Part shown: piece after piece, positions 45,347 to 58,372 of the stretch | Layout of the letters: every line of letters starts with the position of its first letter | Position numbering within the stretch: position 1 is the stretch's first letter | Assembly (NCBI GenBank): GCA_016800925.1 | Contig: JABCPU010000155.1 | Coordinates: 1 to 64,000, forward strand | Direction of reading: 5' to 3' | DNA: 64,000 bases | From: Suillus spraguei | Taxonomy: Eukaryota; Basidiomycota; Agaricomycetes; Boletales; Suillaceae | Position numbers and translations under genes: made by a program | Notes under the pieces: model-generated | Database searches by the model: none | Told to the model about the DNA's origin: nothing | The model's input: only the letters and a program-made list of their open reading frames with translations

Positions 45347-46432
45347 TTAACTGAGGTCCTCGAGTGCTTCAAGACGTGCTATTTGCCTGCACATTACACA
45401 TGAGAAAAGAGTTTAAAAAACGAAAAAACGACGCACCTATCACGAACAGCCTCCTGCCATCTCTGTAACTTTGCAGTCTCGTTCAGCTGAAACCCATATA
45501 TCCTTGGTCGATATCTTTCTGCTTTCAATGCAACACTTGCAGTGCTGCCCGTCTCTCCAACACTCTCGGAAATTTCAGGTTCCTCCTTGGTTCTCCTACT
45601 TTTTCTGCTGGAATCATTTTCAATACCACGAGAAGTTGGAGTAGGATCAACAGGGCCGGATTTCGGCGGAAGAAGACTTGGATACACGAGGAACAACAAG
45701 TGAGGGAAGGACGTGCCAAAGTAAGCGCCATCAATGGAGCCATGGCGCGACGATTTGGGAGAGTAAACGTCTTCGCATCGACCGCAGTATAACTTCACTG
45801 ATTTTTCGTAGGGTGTATCACTGAGGCCCACCGGAAGCAGTGGCTGAGATTGACAGAGTACTCGCGGGCACCGACCAAAATCTACTCGCTTGAATTTTTC
45901 AAGCTGAAAGGATGTGAGGAACCGTAGCGAGAGAGCAGGCAGACGTTACCATTTTAGCGAGTCCGCGGGCAGTAACAATCCATCGAGCATGGATTAGACC
46001 ATATAACAAACGGGCCTGGACATCGAGTGCACCACGCAGCTCATCTTGTATATCGTCGTCTGGAAATCGATGACTCTCAGTCACAACCTGTCAAGGTGGC
46101 TTTCAAAATGTACCGAGATTATCTGTGATTAAATCGAGCGCTTGAGCATAGTTTGAAACTTCGTTGTTGAGGCCAGTGAGATTGAATCTATCTAGGATGT
46201 AGTCCTCTTCGACTTCACAGAAATATTCGTTGCCCTTGGATGAAAGAAACCAAGAGATCCACTTCAACTGTGTTTAGAATGGAATATCTCCGTCGTGACT
46301 GCTTTCTCACCGAACTGGAGACCAATGAAACACCACAGCTTCAGTTGGTGTGACGGTTAGGAAATAAAGGACCCACTTAGAGTATTCAGAATCCGAGCCC
46401 GTGGAAATGTCGTCCACTGCGCGTCCAAGCAT
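45347..46432 (-). CDS. ckb1: Casein kinase 2 regulatory (beta) subunit
   Basis: Regulatory subunit of the CK2 Ser/Thr kinase tetramer; it dimerises through a zinc ribbon and controls substrate choice in nucleus and cytosol. Start [18 protein letters not shown] (46432), then [75 protein letters not shown]. Zinc-ribbon cysteines appear in PRVLC and in [17 protein letters not shown]. Then [18 protein letters not shown] and [19 protein letters not shown]. Introns lie near 46375-46262, 46127-46072, 45950-45906 and 45435-45388. A charged insert ([18 protein letters not shown]) precedes the last domain. The first splice junction is not certain. It is divergent from the GUP1-like gene, 250 bp apart. 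Confidence 0.92.
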
Positions 46433-46682
46433 TGTATCAGCTATGCAGTCAAAAAATTCCTTCACTGAGGAACTAACTGGAAATATACAGTAGTAGATGT
46501 CTGCGGAACCATGATGCGATTCGAATTTCCAAGAGACAAAACCACCTAGCATCCACATAAGGAAGGAAATTCTCGCATCACTTTGAACGTGGATGAGGTG
46601 CCTTCCACGAATACCCGCCATGGACTCAGCTTGAAACTACACAGAACCAAAACACCTTCCTTCCAGAAAAAATACGGAGCTC
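46433..46682. promoter_or_regulatory. Shared divergent promoter region (CK2 beta / GUP1-like)
   Basis: A 250-bp gap between two divergent starts must serve both genes. No clear TATA box is seen. A long minus-strand frame runs from the CK2 start back to 46621, so an alternative upstream start at 46621 is possible for CK2 beta. Confidence 0.5.
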
Positions 46683-49004
46683 ATGTCAGAGGACATCGCA
46701 ATTGATATGCCTACAGACTTGCGAAACCAGGAAAGCCATTTCTCGACATTTGACCTTGACTACACTCCACCAAAGCCAGGGGGGATTACATCACTCACCG
46801 TTGATATCCCTGCTTCAAGCCGCATCCTAGACGAATCACACCCTCTTCCAAGATGGAAAACTCCAGAATTTATCTTCTATTATGTAGTCGCTTTGTTTGC
46901 CATCCCTCTCATGGCATGGGTACCCATCTACCTGAGTTCACGTATGTAAGATTTTGTTGCAGAATGTTGGTAATGCTAACGAAATATTATCAGCTTCACA
47001 TCCAAATTACCCATATTATCAGTACAGGTTGTCCCCAGGCTGGATGTTTGGACGCGAAGTTGTGAGTGTCATATCTTGTAGGCATGATGTCCTGGCCGTT
47101 TTATGCCTCTTGATTCATGCAAAAAATCAGAAATCACAAAACAATCTCCTGACTTTTATTCTCGCAGGATAACAGTGATACACAGTATCGGTCATTTCGC
47201 AACAACATACTTTCACTTTCATTCCTTGTCCTGATCTTTATCGCTCTCAAATACATATATACACGGTCCGCGTTTCGCTCTGCCTCAAGTATACCTTCGG
47301 ATAAACTCTACTTGATTCCGTTTTTTCTCACATTCTCTGCCCTGTACCTTACTGGCCTCCACGGGACGAGCATCTTCAAGATTGCGTTCATCTTGACGGC
47401 CAATTACTGGATTGCTAAGACATCCGGAGGATCGCGCAAGGGACCGCTGCTGACCTGGATTTTTAACGTTTTAATCTTATTCGCCAATGAGAGATATGGC
47501 GGATATCGATACGCCAGTTTCCATTCTTCATTAAAAGTTTTAGTACGTCATTCTAGGCGTTTATTAACAGCTTCTGACTTTTCATTCTAGGACGCATTCC
47601 AAGGCATTTATCCGCGTTGGCACATAAGCTTCAATATCACTATGCTGAGACTAGTGTCATTCAATATGGATTACTATTGGGCCTATAATTCTCGCGGAGG
47701 AGAGGTGCGTAACTAGGTTCCATATCTATCTCTATGCTCATGCACCTCGAAGACCTTGAACTCTACTTCTACCGAAAAGCAAAGAGCCAACACGCCACTC
47801 CCTTTAGAAGATTATACATATCGAAACTATATCGCTTATGTCCTGTATCCTCCGCTCTATATCGCTGGTCCCATTCTGACATTCAATAATTTCATGTGGC
47901 AGGTGCATGACAATTCTCTTCTGTTTTATTTGCTTTCATTTATATTATTTGTGCAGTTACGCTGCCCTATAGATATTCCCATGCGCGTCCAAACGCGTTA
48001 CTTGGTTCGTTTTCTTGTCAACCTCCTGATCATGGAGTCGATACTACACTATATGTATGTCGTGGCCATCAAAGATACCAAGGCTTGGCAAGGCTATACA
48101 CCACTAGAGTTGAGCATGATTGGTTTTTGGAATCTCATCATTGTTTGGTTTAAAGTAAGTTTTCTTGGGTGTGTTTGATTTTTGACTGATCATGCAAGTA
48201 GCTGCTCTTGCCATGGCGGTTTTTCCGTCTCTGGTCTTTGACAAGCGGTATCGATCCACCTGAAAACATGGTACGGTGCATGGTCAATAACTACTCTGCA
48301 CTTGGATTTTGGCGAAGTTGGCATCGGTCTTACAATCTCTGGATTGTCCGGTTCGGCTATTTCATTAATGTGCAGCTTCTTACTCACTAACATACAGATA
48401 CATCTACATTCCACTTGGGGGTACGAAGAACGTTGCACTGACAACCGCGCTTGTTTTCTCATTTGTCGCACTCTGGCATGATCTCTCTTTTCGCTTACTT
48501 GCGTGGGGATGGCTCGTCAGTTTTTTCATCTTACCTGAGCTACTTGCGAGGTATCTTCTCCCTCAAACAAAGGTTAGTCGAACACCATCTTTGTGACATT
48601 TTCACCTTCTACACTTATTTAATTCGCACGATCAGTACGGGCAATTTTCATGGTATCGCCATGTCTGCGCAATCGGAGGTGTACTCAACATATTGATGAT
48701 GGTTTCCGCGAACCTTGTTGGATTCGTGATCGGTACGGATGGGTTAACGTATATGGCCAGCCAGGTAGCAGGAACGTGGCAAGGTATGGCGCCTTCTGTT
48801 CATTGTCACCGCGTCATATTGGACTATTAAATACTCCATTAGGATTCCGTTTCTTACTCGTGGCAAGCTGCATTATCTTCGTGGGAGTGCAGCTTATGTT
48901 TGAGTACCGGTGCGTTCTTTCGCGGGAGCGTTTTGCGTTGTGATCGCTGAGACTCCGTTCTCAGAGAAGAAGAGATGCGAAGAGGTATTTACCGCCGGTG
49001 TTAA
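46683..49004 (+). CDS. GUP1: MBOAT O-acyltransferase, GUP1-like
   Basis: A multi-pass ER membrane acyltransferase; yeast Gup1 remodels GPI-anchor lipids by acylation. Start [15 protein letters not shown]. Exons join in frame through [110 protein letters not shown], then the MBOAT catalytic His in [28 protein letters not shown] and a C-terminal [15 protein letters not shown]. About ten introns, all GT-AG. About ten hydrophobic segments are evident. No defects seen. The neighbour upstream is divergent CK2 beta. Confidence 0.93.
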
Positions 49005-49712
49005 TGATTTGCTTGAGGTCGTCGATTGTCATTGGCGATCCTAATTAGTGTTCGACCTTTTCTGCGCCCTGCAGCTATAAGGAACGGCATCAACACAATG
49101 CTTTGTGTCTTGTCATCCCCATGGGATCCGTTCACAGCTAGGATCAAGTGGAAAGCTGTCGTCGCCAAAGACGATCAGAGGTACTAAGAACATGCGAACA
49201 AAGACTACGCTTCGTACTGCGAACAACGACAATTGGTTGCGTACAAGTGGATGTGAACTCCGGCATGTCACTTCAGGCGACAAGCTGAGTTTCGAAAGGC
49301 TTCGAATGCACTAATACGAAAAATACCTATCGACATGCTGTGGTCTTTCGTCATCAAGTCAACCAATAGCGTCGTCAGTCCTTTGTTCCTACAGGCCACA
49401 AAGGGAGCGCCACCAATAGGGAGCACTGGCATGACACTTCGTCGGTTCATCGAACATAACCGAGCAGCTAGCCTCGAACCTGGATGTTTGGTAATTTGAA
49501 TGATTCTGAGCAGCGCAGAGCATATCGACGATTGTAACGATAGTGGTGTTAATATCAACTGTGACAATATCCAGATAATGCAAGGAGGTCATATGTAGAA
49601 AGAAAAAATGGTCAAATGAGTGTCTTGTCCGGATAGTAACAACAATTAAATGAAAGGAATGGGCAATATAGGTGAATATACTAAACATAATATAACAGAG
49701 GGAGAGCACTGA
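49005..49712. other. No gene seen; convergent intergenic region
   Basis: About 700 bp between the stops of the GUP1-like gene and the FAD monooxygenase. Short ORFs only. Confidence 0.5.
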
Positions 49713-51572
49713 TCATGATGGTGCTCGCATACCGAGACTGCCCAGCCGTGTAGCCTTCATTTCTGCCTCCATATCCAATGATCGCTGCTTGGCTCGCTCG
49801 CGGAGAAGGCCCCACTTGACCCACCAGTCGTCAGCTTCATCTTCAGCATCGTACCCCCAAAGATCTTTCAGCTGCTCCCATTGCTCAGAAGCTTCGCCGC
49901 CACCGAAAACGCTTTCCCCTTGAGCAGTCTTGGCACGCATATCCTGATCGCGTTGTTCCTGCTGAGGACCAGCAGGCATCATTTGGAAATACAGATTGCA
50001 TTGTTCAGCATGCACGACACTGGCACAGCGATCTTCCCGAAGATCTTGAAAAGCATGTAAAAACGTTGATATTTGGTCCTTGTCTCGTAGATGGGAGAAA
50101 AGCCTTCCAAACACAGCGGCGTCTTCTACAGCCATTGCGCCGCCCTGCAAGGATCCTGCCTAAAGGAAGTATCAGGGCAATGCGTCATCTCACAGTCAGA
50201 GTTATAGCATACTGGAAGTGGATGTGCAGCCTCGCCCATCATTACCATACGACCGTGTTTATCAACCCAATCCTCTATTGGTGCAATCATCTTAACCTGC
50301 ACACAGGCAGGTGTGGCAGCCAATTTAGCCATCTTCAGAAGTCTGAGATTTTCAATCAGTCGGACTGAACAAATATCACTGGATTGGTTGTACCTCGGAT
50401 CGCATTCTCCAAGCTGACGCCGCATTTCCTTCAGATCAAGGCCTCCACCCCAGCAATCATCGTGAGCCTGCCCCTTTTGCCTGGCAGGTACCCATAGATG
50501 TAGCGCAAACTCATCTTTGCCACCCTGCTCAGCAGTTGTTAGATCAAGCATGGATACCTCACGAGTGTTAGCATACCATATGATACGCCACAGCCGAACG
50601 ATTATTGCCTAGCCAAACAAACATAGACTCCTGAACGTCACATTAAAGCCAATCGTGGACGTGTAAGTGTGACTTACGACAGGTTGTTGGAAGAAGGGTG
50701 CTAATTGAGGATCGGCTCTCATAAGTGCTCCTGGGACAGTGGTACTGAGGCAGTTAAGCAACAAGTTTCATTAAGAGTTCAGGGCGATGCTTACTTGTAG
50801 AATAAAGATTGATATGGTGCTGCGTCAAAAACGTCCTTGCCGATGATTGCTCGTTGCACTATACTGGAGCGGCCGTCGGCGCCAACAATCACGTCGGCCA
50901 GTAGTGTTTCCCCCGTTGTCAATTTCACGTGGGGGCTATCACCACTTACAGAGGCAACCGATGTGCCTGCCCGCACCTCAGCACCCGCTGCTATAGCAGC
51001 GTCGTACAAAACTTGCCGGAGTCCGACGTGCTGTGTGAGCAGGTGAAATTAACGTAAAGCGAGGGTAGAAAATAACACATACATGCAGGAAGAGGAAGTC
51101 TCCTCCAGTTTCTCGCAGAACCTCTTCTTCCCACCAGTGAGTTCCAATGAACTCGCCAGTTTCGTCTGTAGACGTCATCAGTTATAGAGTGGAGGTGAGG
51201 TGCCAATGTATACGAACAAATTTCAACCTCCATAGCGCTTGGCGTTATGGATACTTTGCGAAGAGCGCGCTCGAGGCCCCAATGAAAAAGAACTTTCGAG
51301 ACGTTTGGAGGCAACCGAATGCCTCCGTGCGACATCTGTCCAGTGGCGCGTTGAGAACGCGCGACATACATAGATGGTTGTGGAATACTGACCTTCGAAA
51401 TGTCACCATCGGAGTATCGCTCGAGAACGACCACACGATGGCCGACTCGTCTCAGTGCTATCGCACATGCAAGACCAGCGATCCCGCCACCGACGACAAT
51501 AAATTTTATGGACAATTCTGCCTGGAGAGGTTTAATCGATAGATTTGCCTGGTATCGGATGTGATACAACAT
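49713..51572 (-). CDS. FAD-dependent monooxygenase (salicylate hydroxylase-like)
   Basis: A class A flavoprotein hydroxylase using FAD and NAD(P)H; substrate unknown. Start MLYHIRYQANLSIK at 51572. Rossmann motif VVGGGIAGLACAIALRRVG then VVVLER; GGIRLPPNVSKVLFHWGL; FIGTHWWEEEVLRETGGDFL; the NADPH/FAD motif DVIVGADGRSSIV; and the second FAD motif MGEAAHPLP, with AGSLQGGAMAVEDAAVFGRL. The usual GD of GDAAHP is GE here. It ends with a charged tail (EADDWWVKWGLLRERAK). About nine introns. At the intron near 51235-51180 the flanking exons do not join cleanly in frame, so either the exon limits differ or a base is missing. All other joins fit. Confidence 0.88.
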
Positions 51573-54500
51573 ACTTTTCCAGACATTTTAGGCCAGCAAA
51601 TGTAAGAAAGTCGAAGAAAAAGGAAGGGCTACTCGGGAAGCATGGGCAATGCATAGGCAGGAATATATAGTTTGAAACTTTGAACCTGTTCACCGGTGCC
51701 AAAAAAAGGAGCAGAGGTACCGAAGTGCCTATTTTTCCAACTGTCCTCGGCACGTGAACGTTTGAACGGCGACTTGCGCGGAACTTTCATACTACTAGTA
51801 GGACGAAAAATTCGATTTGGTAAGTAAACCCTCAGCAAACCCTTGTGGGTAATTTTGATTCTACTGGAAATGCTCGTTGTGAGATGCCGGCACTGAGAGC
51901 TGATTCTAGCAAACTTCAAGGGTTTTCATCTAATCATGCAATGAAGGATTCCAACAAGTGGTAGCCTGATTACATAACCAATAAGTGTATTGTTTATCCA
52001 GGACTTGGATACACAAGTACTGCACAGTTCATTTTCAAGCCGCTTAAGGTTCCAACTTAAAGATGATTTGTACAGAAATCGCGTTAACGACAACTTACCC
52101 AAAGGATCCGACGGTCGCTACCCGTGCGATGATCGTATTGCTTCTGTCCGACCATCAAATTTCTAATCCGTTAGGCACCCAGGTTCCACTGCGCCTATAA
52201 CCGCGTATACAAGTCAACCTTCAAGTTTGCTGCCGGGCTCTAAATCCGCGGATAGAGTTTCGACTTATAATATGCAATGGCCGCATCTACCAGCCGCTGG
52301 CTCAGCACTACGACTCGGACAATATATATAGGCTGCAAACCATAACGAAGGGAATACACTGATCCCAGTTGGATTCTAGTAGGTCCAACTTGTCCTCGGA
52401 ATTGGTGTCAACTCAACCTCTCCAAACCAGTAGCCTAGAACCCAGTGACTGGATCTACTCTCTGAGGTAGATCCGCTACGATCGTGCATTGTGACATTAT
52501 CCAGCCACCGTATCATACTCTATTTGGATAGGCTATCTTCTTCTGGCCTAGGATTCAAAAACTCCTGGTTTCACGTTCATGTGCCCCAACACAGAAGTGA
52601 GCTCCTTCATTGATGGCTTTCCCCGAAAGCACGTTTAAAACGAGCGCTCAAATTTTCGGTTCTGGTCGACAGCTGGCTAATAGTTTATACATGGAAACGC
52701 TTCTATCCGCATCAGAGAAAGGTAATTATATTAATAGTCCACTCAAATTTCACTGCCGTTAAACCTCACCTTAGACTAAAGTACTAGACTAGTAACTACT
52801 AGTACGGAATAGTGGTCATAATATAAGCCGCGAAGCCGCACACGAACTGTCACCGTATGGGACGCCGTCAGATACCGAAACCGCAGGAAACCCGCTCGGC
52901 GTCCGCTAGCAGACTAGTCATATCAAATGCCAGATTTTCAAGACGTAGCCTGTCACTGGTCAGTGCCCACTGCCAAAAGTCAGACCGTGTAAGCTCCAGT
53001 AGTGCATCCTAACCAATTTCCACATAACTTCTGATTTCTACGCAGACTACTCCAATGCCATAACGCAGATGCGATATTCGCTTTTCGCAACTGGGGAGTG
53101 TTCAGGGTGGAGCCACACTAACGTTGCGGGGCATTTGCTCACAGTGGCCCTTGAGGGTCAAGATTCGTCACCGCGTTTCTTTGTTGCCAAGCATTCACCT
53201 TGACTCCCACGCTCCGCATTTCTATCTACTCACGTCATAGGGTTCAGTTGATGCATCTACAATGAAGTGAGAAATACCAAGGACTCGTCTGTGTGTATCC
53301 CACCTTCGCATCTACCTTGAAGCCTTGATGTACTCACGGTAACTCACCACCCCTCCCAATTCAGATTCTAGATGAGATACCGGAAGCCGGAAGCATGATT
53401 GCCCGACGGGTTGATTTATCACGCAGCAAATTCATGCATGCTGAAAACACCCAACATCGCCATGCCACCGATCCTTATTGTCTTATCTATGTCGGATCCC
53501 GTTGCCCAAGTACTTGTTCCCTATTCAGAGTGAGGTCACTAATCGGGACGCTCCAAGCCTGGTTTTGCAGGGTTTTGCACACGTTCCTTGTGACCGCAAG
53601 GTCATGTTTCATGTAGCAAGGGGTAGTTACTATACCCATCCAATGAGGCTAGTCGCGGCACTGTGTGATGTACATGTGAGTAACTCTATTGAGCGGTAAT
53701 TGAACGGAGTCTGGGGTACGAACGTCCATTCCTGCAAATGTGAGTGATAAGTATGATATGCTTTTTTCTGCGTCAAGCTTAATTCTCACGAACCCTACAT
53801 CTTCCAGTACCCTCGGGGCCCCGTGTCACTTCCTTTTCTGCGGCGGTCTGAGGTGTTGGGAATACCCGTTCCTCATATATCAATATGTCATGGATTGATA
53901 TAGCATACCCAATGAGAAAAGGGAAAAATTGCCAAATGTAAGCTTAATGCTGCTTGGTTTGAGGGGTAGCTCAAGGTAGGTGCGAGCCTTACGTTGATGA
54001 TCATTGAATTATATGATTGACGGGTGCAATACGTGTTAGCCCTGGAATATAGACTCTATCATTCTTTTGGGCGCCTCGCTTGTCATGCTGCATGCACAGG
54101 GACTTCTACTTCTCGTATATTGGAGCTTATTGGGTGTTCAATCCTTCCTAGTTGGCTGTCAAGGGTTTTCAAGACGCGGCCCATTGTGACACCTGTCCTA
54201 GCAGCGGATGTCATGTTCAATACTCAAGCAATCGCTCCTAGATCCAGGGCAAGTGGTTTCTAGCAACGTGTTTGCCAACCTATCAATTGATTAGTGGGTC
54301 GAAGCTTGTCAGAGTTTGAACAGTACTTTAGCATAGTATAACAGCGCCTTGTAATTTCCTTGGATGGTAAGATGATTATCAGGCACACCTGATTCCAATC
54401 CGCATAAATGCCGTTTCAAACTGATTGAGTTATGCTTGCAGCACATGTTGCACTGCAGTGAATTTTTTTTGAATTGTGTGTGAAGAGTGAGTTTAAGGCA

Positions 54501-54766
54501 AGCTTGCCGGATGTCAGTTGTTGATGTGAATGCTGGAGTGAATAGTTTACTCTTTTACTTAGACTCTTGCAATGTTCCACGTACATGGTAAACTTTGTAT
54601 TAATTATCAATAAGATCATCGTACGAGGAGATCAAATAAAAGGCGTTCTACATCCGTTCAAAAAGTTTGACCGTGATGTAAGTTTCCAATGTCACGGCTA
54701 GCGAGCTTATCATATCTCCCCACTGGCATGCACTTTGTACATAACTTGCAATCACTGTAAAATAAA
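51573..54766. other. Long stretch without a recognisable gene
   Basis: About 3.2 kb between divergent neighbours. Short ORFs at 53395, 53478 and 54024 have no conserved segments. No clear TIR, LTR ends or tandem repeat were noticed by eye. It could be a decayed gene or transposon, or long regulatory DNA. Confidence 0.5.
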
Positions 54767-56230
54767 ATGTCGTCTTTAAACGATAAACTCGCCGCTGCCC
54801 TTTCATCCCGAGAAAAGCGGCATATTCGCCGACGTCTTCCTGTCTCAGCTTCTCCAGTGCTCCCATCCGCAGATTTCACATCTAACGACTATCTCTCTCT
54901 GGCTACATCATCAACCCTTCGCTCAGCGTTCCAACATGCTCTTTCTACCGCCCCTCAAATACTCGGATCAGGTGGTTCTCGATTGCTTGTACCAGCACCT
55001 GCTCACGGCGCCCTCGAAATCGACTGCAAAAATTCCTCGGCGCTGAGAAGGCGTTGTTATTCAACTCAGGTTTCGACGCAAACGTTGCATTCTTCTCCGC
55101 CATTCCTCAGCCTGGCGATGTAGTTCTATACGACGAGCATATCCACGCATCTGTGCATGATGGGATGGGTGTTTCGCGGGTAGATTCCTCCAACCTCATT
55201 AAATTTCCACACAATTCAGTCGCTGCGCTCAAGCGGTTGCTACAGAAATTACTTCATGAGCGGGATGATCTGCGGGATGGGAGAGCAAGCGCATTCGTCG
55301 CGGTGGAAAGTCTGTATAGTATGGATGGGACGTTCGCCCCCTTGCGCGAGATCGTGCAATGTGTCGAAGAATTGCTGCCAAAGAAGAATGGATATGTGAT
55401 AGTGGACGAGGCACATGCAACAGGGATATATGGCCCGCAAGGTCGAGGGATGGTTGCTGCGTTAGGACTTGAGGGACGCGTTCTGGCACGCTTGCATACT
55501 TTTGGGAAGGCCCTTGCGGGATCAGGAGGTGCGAGGTTTTGTCACTTAAATTGCTGAACGATATCCTGAACATCGATGTAGCTGCGATACTAACTACAGA
55601 ACTCATACGGGATTACCTCTTGAATTATGCCCGTCCACTAATATATACTACGACGCTCACGTATGCAAGTATCATCGCTGTCGAGTGTGCTTTTGATATG
55701 CTGGAGAACGGAAGTGCCGAAGTGGTAAGCTCTCTCAAAAGTTTGTAAACCTGTTATTAACATAAACTCAGCTCGCACTGCATCTCTTAGATCTATCAAA
55801 ATACTTCTTGGAACTTCTAAGACCTCACTTACAGTCAGCTCCACCGGGACTACTCTGCTTGCCTGGTCATCTCTGTGCGGATGATGATCACAAGGATCCT
55901 ACCAATACTTCTGCCGACCCATCCTTTCCTCCCCCGGCACCCATCATCCCTCTCCTTACGCCCCATCCGCATTCCCTTGCTGCACACCTTGCTTCCCTTT
56001 CCCAGCCACTGTTTACAAAAGCCATTACATGGCCTACAGTTCCTGTGGGAGCATCCCGAGTAAGAGTATGTCTGCACGCAGGGCACAGTCGTGACGATGT
56101 AAGGAAACTAGTAGACGGTATTGTCGACTGGGTACAGGCATGGCTCGCAAAAGAAAGAGAGGTAGAAAGACAGTGGCTGGATGTAGCTGAAGGGCAGGGT
56201 GTAGGAGTGTGGATGGAGTCGAAGTTGTAA
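54767..56230 (+). CDS. Alpha-oxoamine synthase, BioF-like (8-amino-7-oxononanoate synthase), frameshifted
   Basis: A PLP enzyme condensing an acyl thioester with an amino acid; by similarity the biotin-pathway KAPA synthase. Exons 54767-55528, 55582-55724 and 55772-56230. Start MSSLNDKLAAALSSREKRHI; DFTSNDYLSLATSSTLR; LGSGGSRLLVPAPAHGALE; FLGAEKALLFNSGFDANVAF; DEHIHASVHDGMGVSR; VDEAHATGIYGPQGRGM; PLP lysine in HTFGKALAGSGA; LLNYARPLIYTTTL; C-terminus to VWMESKL. Around 55017 the frame shifts: HGALE is followed by RLQKFLGAEK one base out of phase, so a base seems missing. Otherwise all conserved residues are kept. Confidence 0.85.
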
Positions 56231-56530
56231 GACATTAGTTTTTAGAGGCGTAATTTATTCTTAGTGAACTAGAAATGTAGCTATACACACCACGCCAAAA
56301 TTCCTGTCCTGCTCCTCCGTCCCTTCACTTGTTACTCCTACGCAATTTCTATGCGGGCTTTCTTGAGCTAGGGCCGCGCGAATCACTGCAAGTATCTCCT
56401 GACGCTGGCCCGGCTTCGTGCAGCAAAGGAGGAGAGCAATCTCAGAGTGCAGGTTCAAAGTGCACGACCAAAATTGAGAGAGCTGAAGAGCATCTCGGAG
56501 TTACAAGGGTTGCGATACCTTCAGACTGAT

Positions 56531-57242
56531 TCAGTCCTGCAAAGCTTCGATCTCACGAGTACTTCGCGCGAGGTAGTCATCATATGAGTCATGGTTGAGC
56601 GCTGCATATCAAGAGAAAAAGGAAAATGAGCAAGCAGCCCATGTCTGCATCCCCCATGCTTACCGGCATTTTTGAGCTTAGCGCGAAACCGCGCAATAAC
56701 TTCTCGGTTGTGTGCGATTGCCGAGACTTGCGCGTGTTTGATGGTGCCTACATGGTGTTTGCACTTTTGTTTGAAGGACGGTAGAGACCCACAAAAACAA
56801 AAAGCTTACCTGAGACATGGATAACACGCGGAATGACCCTGAATCGTGGATACCAGTGAGAAGCGTGACTGCACCCCATGCAATTCGATGGTGATCTCGT
56901 GCCACGCGAATGATACAAAGGTTCGTGGTTGGTGAGAAATACTTGACTGCAGCGATATGAGATGAAAATAAATATAAAATATTATGAGGGATGTACGTAC
57001 CGGTCAACGACATCCCCACTGACCCCATCCAGTGTCGCCAAAGTTTGTCACGACACTGTCACGGAGAGCGTTGTAGATCAACCTCCCATCTAGAGACCGC
57101 GTGCTTAGAGGCTCTTGTCCAGCAAAGGCGTCCACCGTGGACGTATCGATGAATTCAACAAGAAGCCAGCGATTCTTGTTACACCATGTGGGTAAGCATG
57201 CTCCGGACCGTTGAAAACGAGTTTTACCTTGAACCGAACCAT
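56531..57242 (-). CDS. POP5: RNase P/MRP protein subunit POP5, with two apparent frameshifts
   Basis: An essential nuclear subunit of the RNase P and MRP ribonucleoproteins that process tRNA and rRNA. Exons: 57242-57228 (MVRFK), 57174-57001 (NRWLLVEFID, LIYNALRDSVVTNFGD), 56946-56810 (VKYFSPTTNLCIIRVARDHH, RIAWGAVTLLTG), 56747-56664 (TIKHAQVSAIAHNREVIARF) and 56601-56531 (DYLARSTREIEALQD). At 57020-57030 the G-rich run after GDTGWG must gain one G to reach SVGMSLT. At about 56830 another G-run must gain one base to reach VIPRVIHVSG. Both are one-base losses in G runs. Since POP5 is normally single-copy and essential, consensus error is a strong alternative to decay. Confidence 0.85.
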
Positions 57243-58372
57243 GTCTTGCACTTACGGTGCAAGTACCCCGCAGTCAATATCTAATGAAGGCAGGCCTTGA
57301 AGGAAATGGAGATTGACAGATAGTCACAAATCGGAAGTTCCAGAACGTTAGAACGTACATTACAATCTGGGTGTGATACTCCAGGCCATAATAGAGCGCA
57401 CGTGACACAACACGTGCAACGCGAGCCGGTGTTCGCGATCTCCAATATGTATGCACCATAGAAGGGTATCACACGGATATTGAAGCCATCTGGTGGGCGT
57501 AGGTATAAGTACTTAGACAAAGTGTTATGTGATGTACAGATCAAGTATTCAATAGCGGAGACTCGGTATCAAAATATTTTGATACTCACTCTCAATTATT
57601 ACGCAGGTAGATAGTGACCGCTGTACTACTGTAGCGGTCACTACCAAGAATATTCACAAAATGACCTACCTGCTCCTGCCAAGGGATAACAGAGCTTCCT
57701 CTTCATCAGACGACACAGATAAGACAACCGCCTCTTGATTGACACCCAAATACTACATAGTTAGACGCGCCATTTGTCTCAGGCTGAAAGCAGTTTCTCG
57801 ATGACAGGACTTATCAAGGGGGCTCAAACGAAGACGAAGGCATTCGAGTTCATATCTTTAACTTCTTCTTTAGTTTCACATGCATCAAATCATATCTTTC
57901 ACTGTCGCATCTGGAATTTTTGTTAAATGATCTCGTTTTAAATCATCGCGGATGGAACTAAGTCACAGTCAACCTCCAAGTTTTGTTTCGCGATAACCAA
58001 GACTCAACTCGAGATAGAGAATTTCATAATACTCACGTGCGAGTAAGAAACATGTTGACTTCATTGCCGTCTTGAATCTATCTTACGATCAGTGACAACA
58101 CTGAGCGGAGGCTAGCACAGGGCGTGGACTTGCAACCAGCAGGGCTTAGCCTAGTGGGGTCCAAGACATCCGAGCCTACTTGCATTTCAGCGGGCTATCG
58201 TAAGCAGCTAGATCAGGAAGGTCCATCCACAGTATCCACAGTATATAATCATCGAGTACAATGGACGTCACGTTGCATCCACACTCCGAAAATGAAACAG
58301 CCACAAGGGCATAGGTATAAAACACAGGTCGTCAGTGGACTAAAACCTCATACTCTCCCGTCTTCGCTCAAT
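57243..58372. other. No gene seen
   Basis: About 1.1 kb between the divergent POP5 and hypothetical genes. A few short shadow ORFs; nothing recognisable. Confidence 0.5.

Noticed and set aside
53395..54263. Short plus-strand ORFs in the 3-kb gap
   Set aside because: None shows a conserved segment, and none has splice-linked partners.
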